Positions 53,881 through 62,651 of a stretch of DNA of 64,000 nt are shown here, one piece after another (the first letter of the stretch is position 1; the number at the start of each line of letters is the position of its first letter). A model generated the notes under the pieces. That model searched no databases and was not told the origin of the DNA. It was given only the letters and a program-made list of their open reading frames with translations. Location: assembly GCF_002007105.1 (NCBI RefSeq), contig NZ_MVBC01000011.1, forward strand, positions 147,213-211,212, given 5' to 3'. A program made the position numbers and the translations under genes. The stretch comes from Hymenobacter sp. CRA2. Its GTDB lineage: Bacteria > Bacteroidota > Bacteroidia > Cytophagales > Hymenobacteraceae.

Positions 53881-54615
53881 CTAGCCGTGCGTAGTGCCTG
53901 CTTCGCCGGTTTCCATGACCATCTTGAAGCGGCGTACGTCGCGGCGCACCAGCTCGGCCAAGGCAGGATTCAGCAGCTTGGCCACGCCCTTACCCAAGGC
54001 TCCGCCCGGCGCCCGGTAGCGCGTAATGGTCTGGATTTCGGTCCCCTGACCGCCCTCCGCCGGGCGGAAGCGAACCTCACCCGATTGGTCGATCTGCGAG
54101 CCGGGCAACGACCGGTAGACTAGCAGCCGGCCGGGTTCCTCGGTGGTGATTTCGGCCTCCCAGCTGATGGTGCCCGCCCCGCCGGGCACGCGGGCCTCCC
54201 AGTGCGAACGGCGCTGATCGAGCTGGCGCACGCTTTCGAGGTGCTCCATGAAGCGCGGCAGGTTTCCGAGTTGCCGCCAGTAGGCATACACCTCGTCGAT
54301 GGGCCGCGAAATGGTGAAGGTTTCCTTGATTTCAACCGGAGCCAGCTGCGTCGGCGCGGAGTCGCGCCCGAAGGCCTGGTTGAGTGGGCAATAACCAGAA
54401 GCGCCGCGCAGAGCCAGCCCTGCTCCCAGGGCCAGCAGTACCGGCTTGCCGATTTTCGACCGGGTTTGCGTGCCTGCATAAGCCAGCGCCGCGCCGGCTA
54501 CTGCCGAAAGCACCCGCTCGGTGAGGCCCACATTGACGTGCGCCGTGCCCGTAGCGGGTGTGCGCTGCGCCGTGGCGTTGGGGGCCGCGCCACGAAAAGA
54601 TTGTTGTGCTGTCAT
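53881..54615 (-). CDS. DUF2892-like membrane segment fused to SRPBCC domain
   Basis: The 244-residue protein starts MTAQQSFRGAAPN. Residues about 30-80 (NVGLTERVLSAVAGAALAYA, PVLLALGAGLALRGASGYCP) look like the DUF2892 inner-membrane pair. Residues about 95-235 are an SRPBCC/polyketide-cyclase-like fold (IKETFTISRPIDEVYAYWRQ, LPRFMEHLESVRQLD, ITTEEPGRLLVYRSLPGSQI). Similar fusions are annotated as SRPBCC family or cyclase/dehydrase proteins. ATG 54613-54615 is chosen; upstream residues are low in conservation. Confidence 0.8.
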   Translation of the reverse strand: MTAQQSFRGAAPNATAQRTPATGTAHVNVGLTERVLSAVAGAALAYAGTQTRSKIGKPVLLALGAGLALRGASGYCPLNQAFGRDSAPTQLAPVEIKETFTISRPIDEVYAYWRQLGNLPRFMEHLESVRQLDQRRSHWEARVPGGAGTISWEAEITTEEPGRLLVYRSLPGSQIDQSGEVRFRPAEGGQGTEIQTITRYRAPGGALGKGVAKLLNPALAELVRRDVRRFKMVMETGEAGTTHG

Positions 54616-55028
54616 AAGCAAAAGGGTTGGGTTCGGCCTTTGGCTTACGACCCGACGGGCCGTTGGTGAACGGAATAAATACGATTTTTGGCATATATCC
54701 TGCGTATACACCTCGATATCAAAAACTAACAAGCCACGCCAAACGCGAACAGGCACCCCGCGGGGTGCCTGTTCCACCTGCATCCGCCGGGCGGCGTGGG
54801 GCAGTGGAGGGCCGTCTGCCACTCCCGAGCCGGGGCGCCTTAGCGACGCCGTCGGCTGGCCCGGCTGCGAGTTAACCATTCCTCTGGCCTCGCGGCGGAT
54901 GCGGGTATGTCGGTAAAAAGCACGTGGCGCATTAGCGGCCAGTGCTGCGGCAAATTAACCAGGTTGGTGCTTGGTTTTACAATAGCATGAAGATGTGAAA
55001 TGCCAAGCTGCTGCCGCCGGGTAACAAA
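54616..55028. other. intergenic region with a perfect palindrome
   Basis: No gene is seen in these 413 bases. GAACAGGCACCCCG at 54747-54760 is followed at once by its inverted copy to 54774, a perfect 28-base palindrome. It may terminate transcription from the EamA gene to the right, though 250 bases away. Upstream elements of the SRPBCC gene must also lie here. Confidence 0.6.
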
Positions 55029-55457
55029 TCAGTGGCCGCGGGCAAGCAGCGCAATACCGCCCACGATGAGCAACAGGCCCAGCAGCTGCGGCAGCGTGAG
55101 AGCCTCGCGCAGCACCACCAGGCCCAGCACCGCCGTGAGCAGCACCGAGCCGCCCACAATCACCGGCGTACCCACCGACGAGGGCACGCCGCGGCTGAAC
55201 ACGACGAAGGTCAGGATTTCGCCCAGCCCCACGCCCAGGCCGGCCAGTGCCGCCAGCCACAGGCCCTTGCTCGTGACGGGCAGCGGCTGCCCCTGCAGCT
55301 TTAGCCGCAGCAGCCACACGGCCCCCAGCGCGGCGGCCACCAGCTGCAGCACCACCGCGCCAACGGCCGCGGGCACGTGGTCGGCCGCCAGCTTGATGAA
55401 AAAGTTGTAGAAGGCCAGCGCCAGGGCAGTGAGCAGGGCCAGTACGAACCAGGGCAT
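55029..55457 (-). CDS. EamA-domain (DMT) transporter, single-repeat
   Basis: The 142-residue protein starts MPWFVLALLTALALAFYNFF and has about five membrane helices of a single EamA unit, ending LREALTLPQLLGLLLIVGGI. Half-size EamA proteins usually act as homodimers. ATG 55455-55457 follows the DUF4259 gene by four bases, suggesting an operon. The substrate is unknown. Confidence 0.85.
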   Translation of the reverse strand: MPWFVLALLTALALAFYNFFIKLAADHVPAAVGAVVLQLVAAALGAVWLLRLKLQGQPLPVTSKGLWLAALAGLGVGLGEILTFVVFSRGVPSSVGTPVIVGGSVLLTAVLGLVVLREALTLPQLLGLLLIVGGIALLARGH

Positions 55458-55461
55458 GGGC

Positions 55462-55869
55462 TCAGTCTTCGTCGAGTTGTAGGCGTTCCAGCAGATTTTG
55501 CTGCAGGGCCTGCCAGTCCGCGTAGTTGTCCGATGCGGCCCAACGCTCTTGCAACTCGGAGCCGCGCAGCACGGCTTCCACGGCTTCGAGGGCCAGCTCC
55601 TGCAGGTCCTCCTGCCCATCGGCATCGAGCTGCGTGGCCGCTGGCAGCAGGCCCACGGGCATGTCGGCGGCAGGCTTGCCGATGATGGCGGCCACCAGCT
55701 CGGCGGCGGCCAGGGCCTGGCTGGCGTCGGCGGCCTCAATCACGCCTTCTTCCTCGGCGGCCGTGGCCAGGGCCTCGTAAAGCAAGGCCTCGTTGGGGCG
55801 TTGGCGAAATTGCTCGGCGAAGTCAGCCGCCGCGTCGTTGTCAAAGTTGTGGTAGTCCCAGGTGGCCAT
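55462..55869 (-). CDS. DUF4259 family protein
   Basis: The 135-residue protein begins MATWDYHNFDNDAAADFAEQ, the DUF4259 signature (WG/DxxxFDND-AADW). The rest is helical, with EAADASQALAAAELVAAII and a terminal helix (WQALQQNLLERLQLDED). The family is widespread and uncharacterised. It lies four bases upstream of the EamA gene. Confidence 0.88.
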   Translation of the reverse strand: MATWDYHNFDNDAAADFAEQFRQRPNEALLYEALATAAEEEGVIEAADASQALAAAELVAAIIGKPAADMPVGLLPAATQLDADGQEDLQELALEAVEAVLRGSELQERWAASDNYADWQALQQNLLERLQLDED

Positions 55870-55983
55870 TGGCAGTTGGTAGTGAAGGGTCAGGATGATA
55901 CTATAGTACGCCGGGCAGATTGTTGGTTGGCGACTTAGTTTGCGTAATCAAGTTGTTTTAGTGCTCATTCAACGGATAAACCG

Positions 55984-56403
55984 ATGTGTAGATACGCTAC
56001 CACGTACAAATGCACCTACGCCTGCTTCCAATGCGGCAAGGGCTTCAAGCGGCGACTGGCAGAGAACCTCTTGCCGGCGCATCGTCACCCCGAAGCCCCG
56101 ATTCGCTGCCCCGACTGTAGCGGCTCGATGCACAACCTGGGCCGCGACCTGCAGCTGCCAAAACAGACGCAAACCCAGCAATGGGCAGCTCTGGAGTACC
56201 TAGCCAACCATGGCTTCAGCTTCATACCAGCGCCAAACCGGTTACCAATCCACAATACAACACCAGCAACAGGTGCAACCAGCAGCCCGTTGCCGATGTT
56301 GACCAACCGTTGTCTCACGCCTACCGGAACTTCTCCTTCAGCAGCTCTATTTCCACGGTCGGCGCAATCTTCTCGTACAGAATATGGTACGCGGCCGAAG
56401 TAA
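55984..56403 (+). CDS. CxxC zinc-ribbon-like hypothetical protein, possibly frameshifted at its 3' end
   Basis: The first 75 residues are orderly: MCRYATTYKCTYACFQCGKGFKRRL, then IRCPDCSGSMHNLGRDLQLP with two CxxC pairs, then QWAALEYLANHGFSF. Similar small proteins with YKCTxACFxCxKGFKR occur in Hymenobacter. After about residue 78 the sequence becomes Thr/Pro-rich and runs 83 bases into the convergent gpsA gene. In another frame the continuation SYQRQTGYQSTIQHQQQ ends at a stop before gpsA. A one-base frameshift near 56215 is therefore likely. Confidence 0.6.
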   Translation: MCRYATTYKCTYACFQCGKGFKRRLAENLLPAHRHPEAPIRCPDCSGSMHNLGRDLQLPKQTQTQQWAALEYLANHGFSFIPAPNRLPIHNTTPATGATSSPLPMLTNRCLTPTGTSPSAALFPRSAQSSRTEYGTRPK

Positions 56404-57310
56404 TGGGCATGTTCACCCGTAGGTCCTTGTTGACCTCGTAGATGCTCTTGACGGCGTAGTAGCCCTCGGCCACCATGTTCATCTCCATCTGCGCCGACTT
56501 TACCGAGTAGCCGCGGCCCACCATGTTGCCGAAGGTGCGGTTACGCGAAAACTGCGAGTAGGCCGTTACTAGCAAGTCGCCTAGGTAAGCCGAGGCCGAT
56601 AGGTCACGCGGCTGGGGGTTCAGGGCGTACAGGAAGCGGCGGATTTCCTGCACCGCGTTGGCCACCATCACGGCCTGGAAGTTGTCGCCGTAGCCGAGGC
56701 CGTGGGCAATGCCGCAGGTCAGGGCAATGATGTTTTTCATCACGGCGCAATACTCGATGCCGTCGAGGTCGGCGGCGGCGTGGGCCTTCACGTAGCGGTT
56801 GCGGAGCACCTGGGCGAAGTCCTCAGCCAGGGCTAGGTCGGGCGAGCCGATGGTTAGATAGCTCTGCTTCTCCAGCGCCACTTCCTCGGCGTGGCAGGGC
56901 CCGGCCACGCAGCCCAGCTTCTCGCGGCTCAGCCGGAAGCGCTCCGACACGTAGTCGGTCACCAGCTCGTTGCGGCCCGGAATCATGCCCTTGATGGCCG
57001 AGATGACGCGCTTGCCCTTCAAAGCGTCGCGGTCGAGCTTATCCAGCGCTTCTTTCACGAAGGCGGCGGGCACGGCCAGCACCACCCAATCAGCCTCTTT
57101 CACCACTTCCTCGATGTCGGTGGAAGGAAATACCCGCGTCAGGTCGAACTGCACCGACGAGAGGTAGCGCGGGTTATGTCGGGTGGTGCGCAGGTGCTGC
57201 ACGTCGTCTTTGTGGCGCAGCCACCAGCCTACGCGGGCACCGTTTTCGGAGAGAATTTTGGCAAGCGCGGTGGCCCAGGAGCCGCCGCCAATCATGGCAA
57301 TTTTTTCCAA
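56321..57310 (-). CDS. gpsA: glycerol-3-phosphate dehydrogenase (NAD(P)+)
   Basis: GpsA reduces dihydroxyacetone phosphate to sn-glycerol 3-phosphate for phospholipid synthesis. The 329-residue protein starts at TTG 57308-57310 (EKIAMIGGGSWATALAKIL), just where the Rossmann fold begins; the next ATG is five codons later. GCVAGPCHAEEVALEKQSYL and EYCAVMKNIIALTCGIAHGL carry the catalytic lysine and its surroundings; DLLVTAYSQFSRNRTFG follows. It overlaps the convergent CxxC gene at its 3' end. Confidence 0.93.
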   Translation of the reverse strand: MEKIAMIGGGSWATALAKILSENGARVGWWLRHKDDVQHLRTTRHNPRYLSSVQFDLTRVFPSTDIEEVVKEADWVVLAVPAAFVKEALDKLDRDALKGKRVISAIKGMIPGRNELVTDYVSERFRLSREKLGCVAGPCHAEEVALEKQSYLTIGSPDLALAEDFAQVLRNRYVKAHAAADLDGIEYCAVMKNIIALTCGIAHGLGYGDNFQAVMVANAVQEIRRFLYALNPQPRDLSASAYLGDLLVTAYSQFSRNRTFGNMVGRGYSVKSAQMEMNMVAEGYYAVKSIYEVNKDLRVNMPITSAAYHILYEKIAPTVEIELLKEKFR

Positions 57311-57440
57311 GGGTAATGCAGGGGAAATGTAGCGCAAACTTTCCGCTGGCGTAGCCCGAACGATGCCCGTCTGGCGGAGCTGTTCAATACTACGCAAGCG
57401 GAAAGTCTGCGTTACAAGCGTACGAATGGCCGATTTTAGC

Positions 57441-57490
57441 TAAAAAAAGCGAGAGGCGGGCCCGAACGTTCGTTCGGACCCGCCTCTCGC
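57441..57490 (-). terminator. terminator of the RND adaptor gene
   Basis: GCGAGAGGCGGG and CCGAAC pair with GTTCGG and CCGCCTCTCGC in a long stem. On the minus strand a run of seven T follows. It lies 21 bases after the adaptor stop codon. Confidence 0.85.
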
Positions 57491-57511
57491 CGGTTAGCGT
57501 AGTGCCGGGGC

Positions 57512-58921
57512 TTAGTCTTTGCTCTCGCCCTCGCCTTCCTTCAAGGCGGCGCGGTTCAGCGACTTGGCGTCTTTCACCACCACCGCGGCACCGTCCTTCA
57601 GCGTTTTCGACACGGCGCGGAACGGACCGCTCACGATTTCGTCGCCGGGCTGCACGCCCGAGAGGATTTCGATGTGGTCGAAGTCGCTGATGCCGGTCTT
57701 GACGGGCGTGAGCACCGCCTTGCCGTTGCGCACCACGAACACGACTTCTTCGATATCACCCTTGGGTTTGGCCTGGTCATCGGCGGTGCCGTTGCCGCCG
57801 CGGCCGCGGCCCACCTTGATGCCGCCTTCATCCTTTTTGTCCTTTACCAGGGCGCTATCCGAGCGCGTGGTGACGGCGGCCAGCGGCACGGCCAGCGCCC
57901 CGTTTTTGCGGTCGGTGATGATATCCACCGAGGCCGTCATGCCGGGGCGGAAGGGCACCACCGTGCGGCCGCCCACCGTGCGCACCAGCTGGCGGTACGA
58001 CTCGGGCAGCAGGCGCACGCGCACCTCAAACTCGGTTACGGCTTCGGCCGTCAGCGCGTCCTTGGCCGTGTTGGCAATGCTGGTCACGATGCCGCGGAAT
58101 TTGTCGCCGCGCGAGGCGTAGGCGTCGACTTCCACGATGGCCGAGTCGCCCAGATCCACGTTGCTCACGTCGTTTTCGTTCACGTTCACGCGCACCTCCA
58201 TGGAGTTGAGGTTGGCAATGCGCATGATTTCGGTACCGGCCATCTGCGAGGTGCCCAGTACCCGTTCGCCTTTCTCCACGTTAAGTTTGGAGATGGTGCC
58301 GCTCACCGGGGCGTAGATGGTGGTTTTGTTCAGGTTCTTGCGGGCTTCGTCGAGGCCGGCCTGGGCCGAGCGCACCGAGCTCTGGGCCGCCCGGATGCTG
58401 GCGCGGGCCGAGTTGATTTCCTCCTGCGAGGCGTCGTAGGCGGCTTTGGCCTGCTCGTACTCGGCCTGTGAAATCACCTTCTGCTTGTAGAGCGAGGCGT
58501 TGCGGCGGTACGTCAGCTCGGTTTGCTTGGCGTTGGCCATCAGCTGCTGCAGCCGGGCCTGGCTCTGCCCCACGTTGGCCTGCTGGGTGCCTACCTGCGC
58601 CGACTGCTGGTTGACCATGGCCTGGTAGTTATCGGGCCGGATGCGCAGCAGGAGCTGCCCTTTGCGCACGGAGTCGCCCTCGTGCACGTACAGCTCCACA
58701 ATTTCGCCCGACACGTCGGAGGAAATCTTCACCTCGGTTTCGGGCTGCACCTTGCCCGAGGCGCTGACTTTCTCCACGATGTTGGCCGGGGCGGCCTTGT
58801 CGGTGAGCACCTCGGCGCCTTCGGGCTTACCGAGCCAGCCTTTTTTCTTAGCCGTCACGCCTCCGATGAGCACGACCACAATCAGGCCGAGGAGGATGAA
58901 CAACAAACGGTTGTTTTTCAT
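57512..58921 (-). CDS. efflux RND/MacA-type periplasmic adaptor (HlyD family)
   Basis: The 469-residue protein has an N-terminal membrane helix (LLFILLGLIVVVLIGGVTA), a biotinyl-lipoyl-like domain (VEKVSASGKVQPETEVKISS, VHEGDSVRKGQLLLRI), a long coiled-coil hairpin (about 95-210, ANAKQTELTYRRNASLYKQK) and the returning lipoyl half (IYAPVSGTISKLNVEKGERV). Beta-barrel and membrane-proximal domains follow. It bridges an inner-membrane pump and an outer-membrane TolC channel. The TolC gene lies upstream; no pump gene is in the window. Confidence 0.92.
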   Translation of the reverse strand: MKNNRLLFILLGLIVVVLIGGVTAKKKGWLGKPEGAEVLTDKAAPANIVEKVSASGKVQPETEVKISSDVSGEIVELYVHEGDSVRKGQLLLRIRPDNYQAMVNQQSAQVGTQQANVGQSQARLQQLMANAKQTELTYRRNASLYKQKVISQAEYEQAKAAYDASQEEINSARASIRAAQSSVRSAQAGLDEARKNLNKTTIYAPVSGTISKLNVEKGERVLGTSQMAGTEIMRIANLNSMEVRVNVNENDVSNVDLGDSAIVEVDAYASRGDKFRGIVTSIANTAKDALTAEAVTEFEVRVRLLPESYRQLVRTVGGRTVVPFRPGMTASVDIITDRKNGALAVPLAAVTTRSDSALVKDKKDEGGIKVGRGRGGNGTADDQAKPKGDIEEVVFVVRNGKAVLTPVKTGISDFDHIEILSGVQPGDEIVSGPFRAVSKTLKDGAAVVVKDAKSLNRAALKEGEGESKD

Positions 58922-58962
58922 AGCAATGATCAGTTTCCGATGATCAGGCGGCAATTATCCAT

Positions 58963-59037
58963 TAAAAAAACGCAATGAACAACGCCCCGGCAGCCCCCAG
59001 CGCAGCGGCGGCAGTCTGCCCGGTGGTGTTCATTGCG
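58963..59037 (-). terminator. terminator of the TolC-family gene
   Basis: CGCAATGAACA (58971-58981) pairs with TGTTCATTGCG (59027-59037), and CCGGCAG/CTGCCCGG pair inside. On the minus strand TTTTTTTA follows. It lies about 20 bases after the TolC-family stop. Confidence 0.7.
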
Positions 59038-59056
59038 TCTTGCTCACGGATAACAA

Positions 59057-60595
59057 TTACAGCGCTAGGGGTTTACCTTGATAGAAGTCGAGCACCTTCC
59101 GGCGGAAGATATACTCGTATTTGGCCTGAATCATCGACGACTCAGCGCCGGCCAGGTTGTTTTTGGCCTGGTTGAAGTCGGTGCCGTTGAGCAGGCCGTT
59201 GTTGAAGCGGATTTCCGCGTTACGGTACGCGGTGCCCAGGGCTTCCACCTGCCGGCGGTTAGCGGCGTAGCGCCGCTGAGCTGCCAGGGCATCGGCGTAG
59301 GCCTGCTGAATGGTCTGGCGCAGCTGCAGGCGCGTCTGCTCGGCCCGTACCTCGGCCTGCTTCGTACCGATGATGGAGCGCTGCACGTTGGTGCGCGTCT
59401 GCCAGCCGTTGACGATGGGAATGCTCAGGTTGAAGCTCAGCTGCTTGCCCAGGTTGTTTTTCACCTGCGAGACGAAGCCCTCGGGCAGCGTCTGAAAGCG
59501 CGGCTGCTTGATGCCGGCAAACACCCCGGGCACCTGCGTCGGCACCCCGGTCAGGGGGTCGAACTGGTAGATAAAGCCCGACGGGACGATGGTGGAGTCG
59601 TTGGTGAGCTTGCGGGCGATGCGGGCGGAAGAGTAGCCGGAGAAGATGCTGGCCCCGAAGGACAGGCGCGGGTAATACGCGCCGCGGGCCACTTCTTCGC
59701 TGCGCATGGCACTCTGCACGCGCAAATCCGCCGCTTTCACCTGGGGCTGCGTGCCCTGGGCTATCTGGTAAGTGCCCTCGGCGTCGGTGTCCATGCCCGG
59801 CATCTCGTCGGGGTCGGGCAGTTCGGGCACCACCAGCGCGAGGGAATTGGTACGGGCCTGGTCCAGGTTCAGCAGCTGAGCCACTTGCAGGCGGGCCAGG
59901 TCGCGCTGGTTCTGGGCCGTTACCACGCTCACTTCGTCGGAGGCCAGCTGGGCCTGCGCGTCGAGCAGGTTGCTCTCGGCCACGGCGCCGGCACGCAGCA
60001 GCTTCTGCGTCCGCTCGATCTGGGCCTGGTCGGTGTTGATGCGCAGCTGGCTGGCGCGCAGCAGCTCCTCGCCCAGCAGGTACTGCAGGTAAGCCGAGGC
60101 TACGTTCAGCGACAGGTCGTTGCGGGCCTGGTCGATGTCGAGCAAGGCCGCCTGGTAATCGAGGCCGTTGCGGCGGATGGTATTGCGCACCTGAAAGCCC
60201 GAGAAGACGTTCAGGCCGGCCGTCGCCGAGAAGTTATTGGCCCGCGTAGTCTGGCTCTGGAAGGTGTAGGTGAGCGGGTCCACGTTGGTGCCGTAGTTCC
60301 AGGTCTGCGAGGCGTTGGCGTTGGCCGTGGGCAGCTGGCTGAAGCGGCTCTGGCGCAGCGTGGCCTCGCTCAGCTCGGCCTGCAGCTGCGACTGGCGCAC
60401 CGTCAGGTTGTTCTGCAGGGCGTACTCCACGGCTTGCTGCAGCGTAAAGGGGCCGGAAGGCGCGGCCTGGGGCACAGCCGCCGCGGGCGGGGCCGGGGGC
60501 GTGTTTTGCGCCTGGGCAGGCGCCACGGCGCCGAGCGCAGCCAGCCAGGCCACGCCAGCCGCTACGCGCAACGGAAACGAGTCGGTTTGTTTCAT
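59057..60595 (-). CDS. TolC-family outer membrane efflux protein
   Basis: The 512-residue protein starts MKQTDSFPLRVAAGVAWLAA, a signal peptide ending near AQA-QN. It has the paired TolC repeats, FTLQQAVEYALQNNLTVRQS and the second-half AGAVAESNLLDAQAQLASDE, with GTDFNQAKNNLAGAESSMIQ near the C-terminus. It would form the outer-membrane exit duct for the adaptor encoded next. ATG 60593-60595 is preferred over the longer open frame. Confidence 0.93.
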   Translation of the reverse strand: MKQTDSFPLRVAAGVAWLAALGAVAPAQAQNTPPAPPAAAVPQAAPSGPFTLQQAVEYALQNNLTVRQSQLQAELSEATLRQSRFSQLPTANANASQTWNYGTNVDPLTYTFQSQTTRANNFSATAGLNVFSGFQVRNTIRRNGLDYQAALLDIDQARNDLSLNVASAYLQYLLGEELLRASQLRINTDQAQIERTQKLLRAGAVAESNLLDAQAQLASDEVSVVTAQNQRDLARLQVAQLLNLDQARTNSLALVVPELPDPDEMPGMDTDAEGTYQIAQGTQPQVKAADLRVQSAMRSEEVARGAYYPRLSFGASIFSGYSSARIARKLTNDSTIVPSGFIYQFDPLTGVPTQVPGVFAGIKQPRFQTLPEGFVSQVKNNLGKQLSFNLSIPIVNGWQTRTNVQRSIIGTKQAEVRAEQTRLQLRQTIQQAYADALAAQRRYAANRRQVEALGTAYRNAEIRFNNGLLNGTDFNQAKNNLAGAESSMIQAKYEYIFRRKVLDFYQGKPLAL

Positions 60596-60706
60596 CGAGC
60601 AGAAAATTATCGGGAGCAACGAGGTGCCGGCCCCGCGGCCAACCACCGTGGCAAAGCAACGAACTAATGGTCAGAAACTGATACTGGAAAGTGCACCGCC
60701 CCAGGC

Positions 60707-61387
60707 TTAATCAATGGCGGGGATGTAGCGCACCTGGTGCACCCACCGCAAGTGGCGCAGGTACTGCAGCGAAATGTCCGTCAGGGCCGAATCCATTTCG
60801 ATAAACTGCCGGGCAACCTGGTTTTTGCCCTTGCGCGACACGTTCATCGTGGCAATGTTGCAGTCGTCGTGGGCGATGATGTCGGCAATAAAGGCAATGG
60901 AGCCCTTCACGTCGTCGGCATCGATGATGAGCGTGTGCAGCGCGGCCGAAAAGTCGCACGGAAACCCGTCGACCTCCACGATGCGGATGACGCCCCCGCC
61001 CCGGCTTTGGCCGATAACCTCCACCTCGGTGCCGGCCTGCTCGTCGCGCAGCTCCAGCCGGATGGTATTGGGGTGCATGGTAGAGGCGTTGCCCACGCCC
61101 TGAAACGAGTACTGCAGCCCTGCGGCCTTGGCGTGCTCGAAGGATTCGCGGATGCGCTTGTCGTCGGTGGGGTAATCGAGCAGCCCGGCAATGATGGCGC
61201 GGTCGGAACCGTGGCCTTCGTAGGTGCGGGCAAAGGAGTTGTAGAACGTGATGGTGGCGTGGGTGGGCATGGAGCCCAGCACCCGGATGGCGGCCCGCGC
61301 AATGCGCACCACCCCGGCCGTGTGGGAAGAGCTCGGCCCGATCATTACCGGCCCGATCATATCGAAAATAGAGCTTTTTTCTGCCAT
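60707..61387 (-). CDS. sdaAB: L-serine ammonia-lyase beta subunit
   Basis: The 226-residue protein has the serine dehydratase beta pattern MIGPVMIGPSSSHTAGVVRIAR, then FYNSFARTYEGHGSDRAIIAG, and a C-terminal ACT domain (LIIDADDVKGSIAFIADIIA, HDDCNIATMNVSRKG). With the iron-sulfur alpha subunit it converts serine to pyruvate and ammonia; the alpha gene is not adjacent. ATG 61385-61387 (MAEKSSIFDM) is chosen. TACCTTTA at 61415-61408 with TTG 19 bases before it is a good promoter on the minus strand. Confidence 0.92.
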   Translation of the reverse strand: MAEKSSIFDMIGPVMIGPSSSHTAGVVRIARAAIRVLGSMPTHATITFYNSFARTYEGHGSDRAIIAGLLDYPTDDKRIRESFEHAKAAGLQYSFQGVGNASTMHPNTIRLELRDEQAGTEVEVIGQSRGGGVIRIVEVDGFPCDFSAALHTLIIDADDVKGSIAFIADIIAHDDCNIATMNVSRKGKNQVARQFIEMDSALTDISLQYLRHLRWVHQVRYIPAID

Positions 61388-61407
61388 AGCGTGGGAAGGA
61401 GGCGCGC

Positions 61408-61437
61408 TAAAGGTACTGCCCCACCCCACAAAACCAA
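61408..61437 (-). promoter_or_regulatory. promoter of the serine dehydratase beta gene
   Basis: On the minus strand TTG (61437-61435), a 19-base spacer and TACCTTTA (61415-61408) match the Bacteroidota consensus except for the last base. The ATG follows 20 bases later. Confidence 0.5.
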
Positions 61438-61581
61438 CGGCATATTCGACCAACCGGCTGACAGCCCCCGGGTTCCCGGCAATACTCCATACAAAAGCCA
61501 CCCGTGCGGCTGGCATATTCTGTTCTTTTTCGTTCTTTGTGACACCCTCACCCACCCCTCCCCCGCCCTTTTTCCTACTCT

Positions 61582-62571
61582 ATGCCAGACCAGGACGAGT
61601 TTTCGCCCGCAGTCCTTACCCAACTGCGGCGCCTCCAGGAGAAGTATGCCGCCGACGGCCAGGACCTAGCGGCTTACCTCGAAGGCTTGTACCACGCCGA
61701 TTACGTCAATTACTGGGACTACATCGAGCTGGACACGCTGCTGTCGCTGCAGCGGCCCATTACCAAGATTCCGGACGAGCGGATTTTTATCATGTACCAC
61801 CAGATTACGGAGCTGTACTTCAAGCTCTGCCTGGTGGAATACGAACAGATCGGCGACCTGCAGTACCCCACCCTGGGCGAGCTGGTGTTGCGCCTGGGCC
61901 GCATCAACCGCTACTTCGAAAACCTCATCGACTCGTTCGACGTGATGGTCGACGGCATGGACCGGCAGCAGTTCTTGCAGTTCCGCATGGCCCTGATGCC
62001 GGCCTCGGGTTTTCAGTCGGTGCAATACCGCTTTATCGAACTCAGCTCCACGGACCTGGGCAACCTCGTTGACAAGGAAAAGCAGCGCCTGCTGGGCGAA
62101 TCCGACAACCACGAGGAGCTCATGGGCTGCATTTACTGGAAAGCCGGCGCCACCATCGAGGATAGCGGCGCCAAAGCCCTGACGCTGATCGAATTTGAGC
62201 GTAAGTATCACCAGCAGCTCATCGACCACGCCACCAAGTTCCGCCACCGCAACGTGTGGGCCGTGGTGCAGCGCCTGCCCGAGGAAGACCGCCGCCACCC
62301 CCGCCTGCTGCGCCAGCTCAAGCAGCTGGACGTGAACGTGAACATCAACTGGCCGCTGATGCACTACAAATCGGCGGTGCGCTACCTGGAGCGCCAGGCC
62401 GGCGACGCGGTGCCGGCCACCGGCGGCACCAACTGGCGCAAATACCTGCCCCCGAAGTTTCAGCGGCGCATTTTCTACCCGCAGCTGTGGTCGGAGCAGG
62501 AATTTGAGAACTGGGGCAAGAGCTGGGTCGACAAAGTGCTGGAGGAAAGTGCGCTGGCCAGCCAGCACTAG
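61582..62571 (+). CDS. kynA: tryptophan 2,3-dioxygenase
   Basis: The 329-residue haem enzyme opens the indole ring of tryptophan to N-formylkynurenine, the first step of the kynurenine pathway. Family motifs are DYIELDTLLSLQRPIT, the substrate-binding FIMYHQITELYFKLCLVE, FRMALMPASGFQSVQYRFIE, and the C-terminal HYKSAVRYLERQ with ATGGTNWRKYLPP near the haem ligand. The GTGGSS-type loop is replaced by ATGGTN, as in Bacteroidota members. No other kynurenine gene is adjacent. Confidence 0.9.
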   Translation: MPDQDEFSPAVLTQLRRLQEKYAADGQDLAAYLEGLYHADYVNYWDYIELDTLLSLQRPITKIPDERIFIMYHQITELYFKLCLVEYEQIGDLQYPTLGELVLRLGRINRYFENLIDSFDVMVDGMDRQQFLQFRMALMPASGFQSVQYRFIELSSTDLGNLVDKEKQRLLGESDNHEELMGCIYWKAGATIEDSGAKALTLIEFERKYHQQLIDHATKFRHRNVWAVVQRLPEEDRRHPRLLRQLKQLDVNVNINWPLMHYKSAVRYLERQAGDAVPATGGTNWRKYLPPKFQRRIFYPQLWSEQEFENWGKSWVDKVLEESALASQH

Positions 62572-62583
62572 GCCGCCAATACT

Positions 62584-62623
62584 AACCGCCCGGGGATGTT
62601 CGTTTCCCGGGCGGTTCTTGTTA
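62584..62623 (+). terminator. terminator after the dioxygenase gene
   Basis: AACCGCCCGGG pairs with CCCGGGCGGTT around an 11-base loop, followed by CTTGTTAT. It lies 12 bases after the kynA stop. Confidence 0.8.
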
Positions 62624-62651
62624 TATTGCCCGCTGAAAGCTGCTTCTGCCC

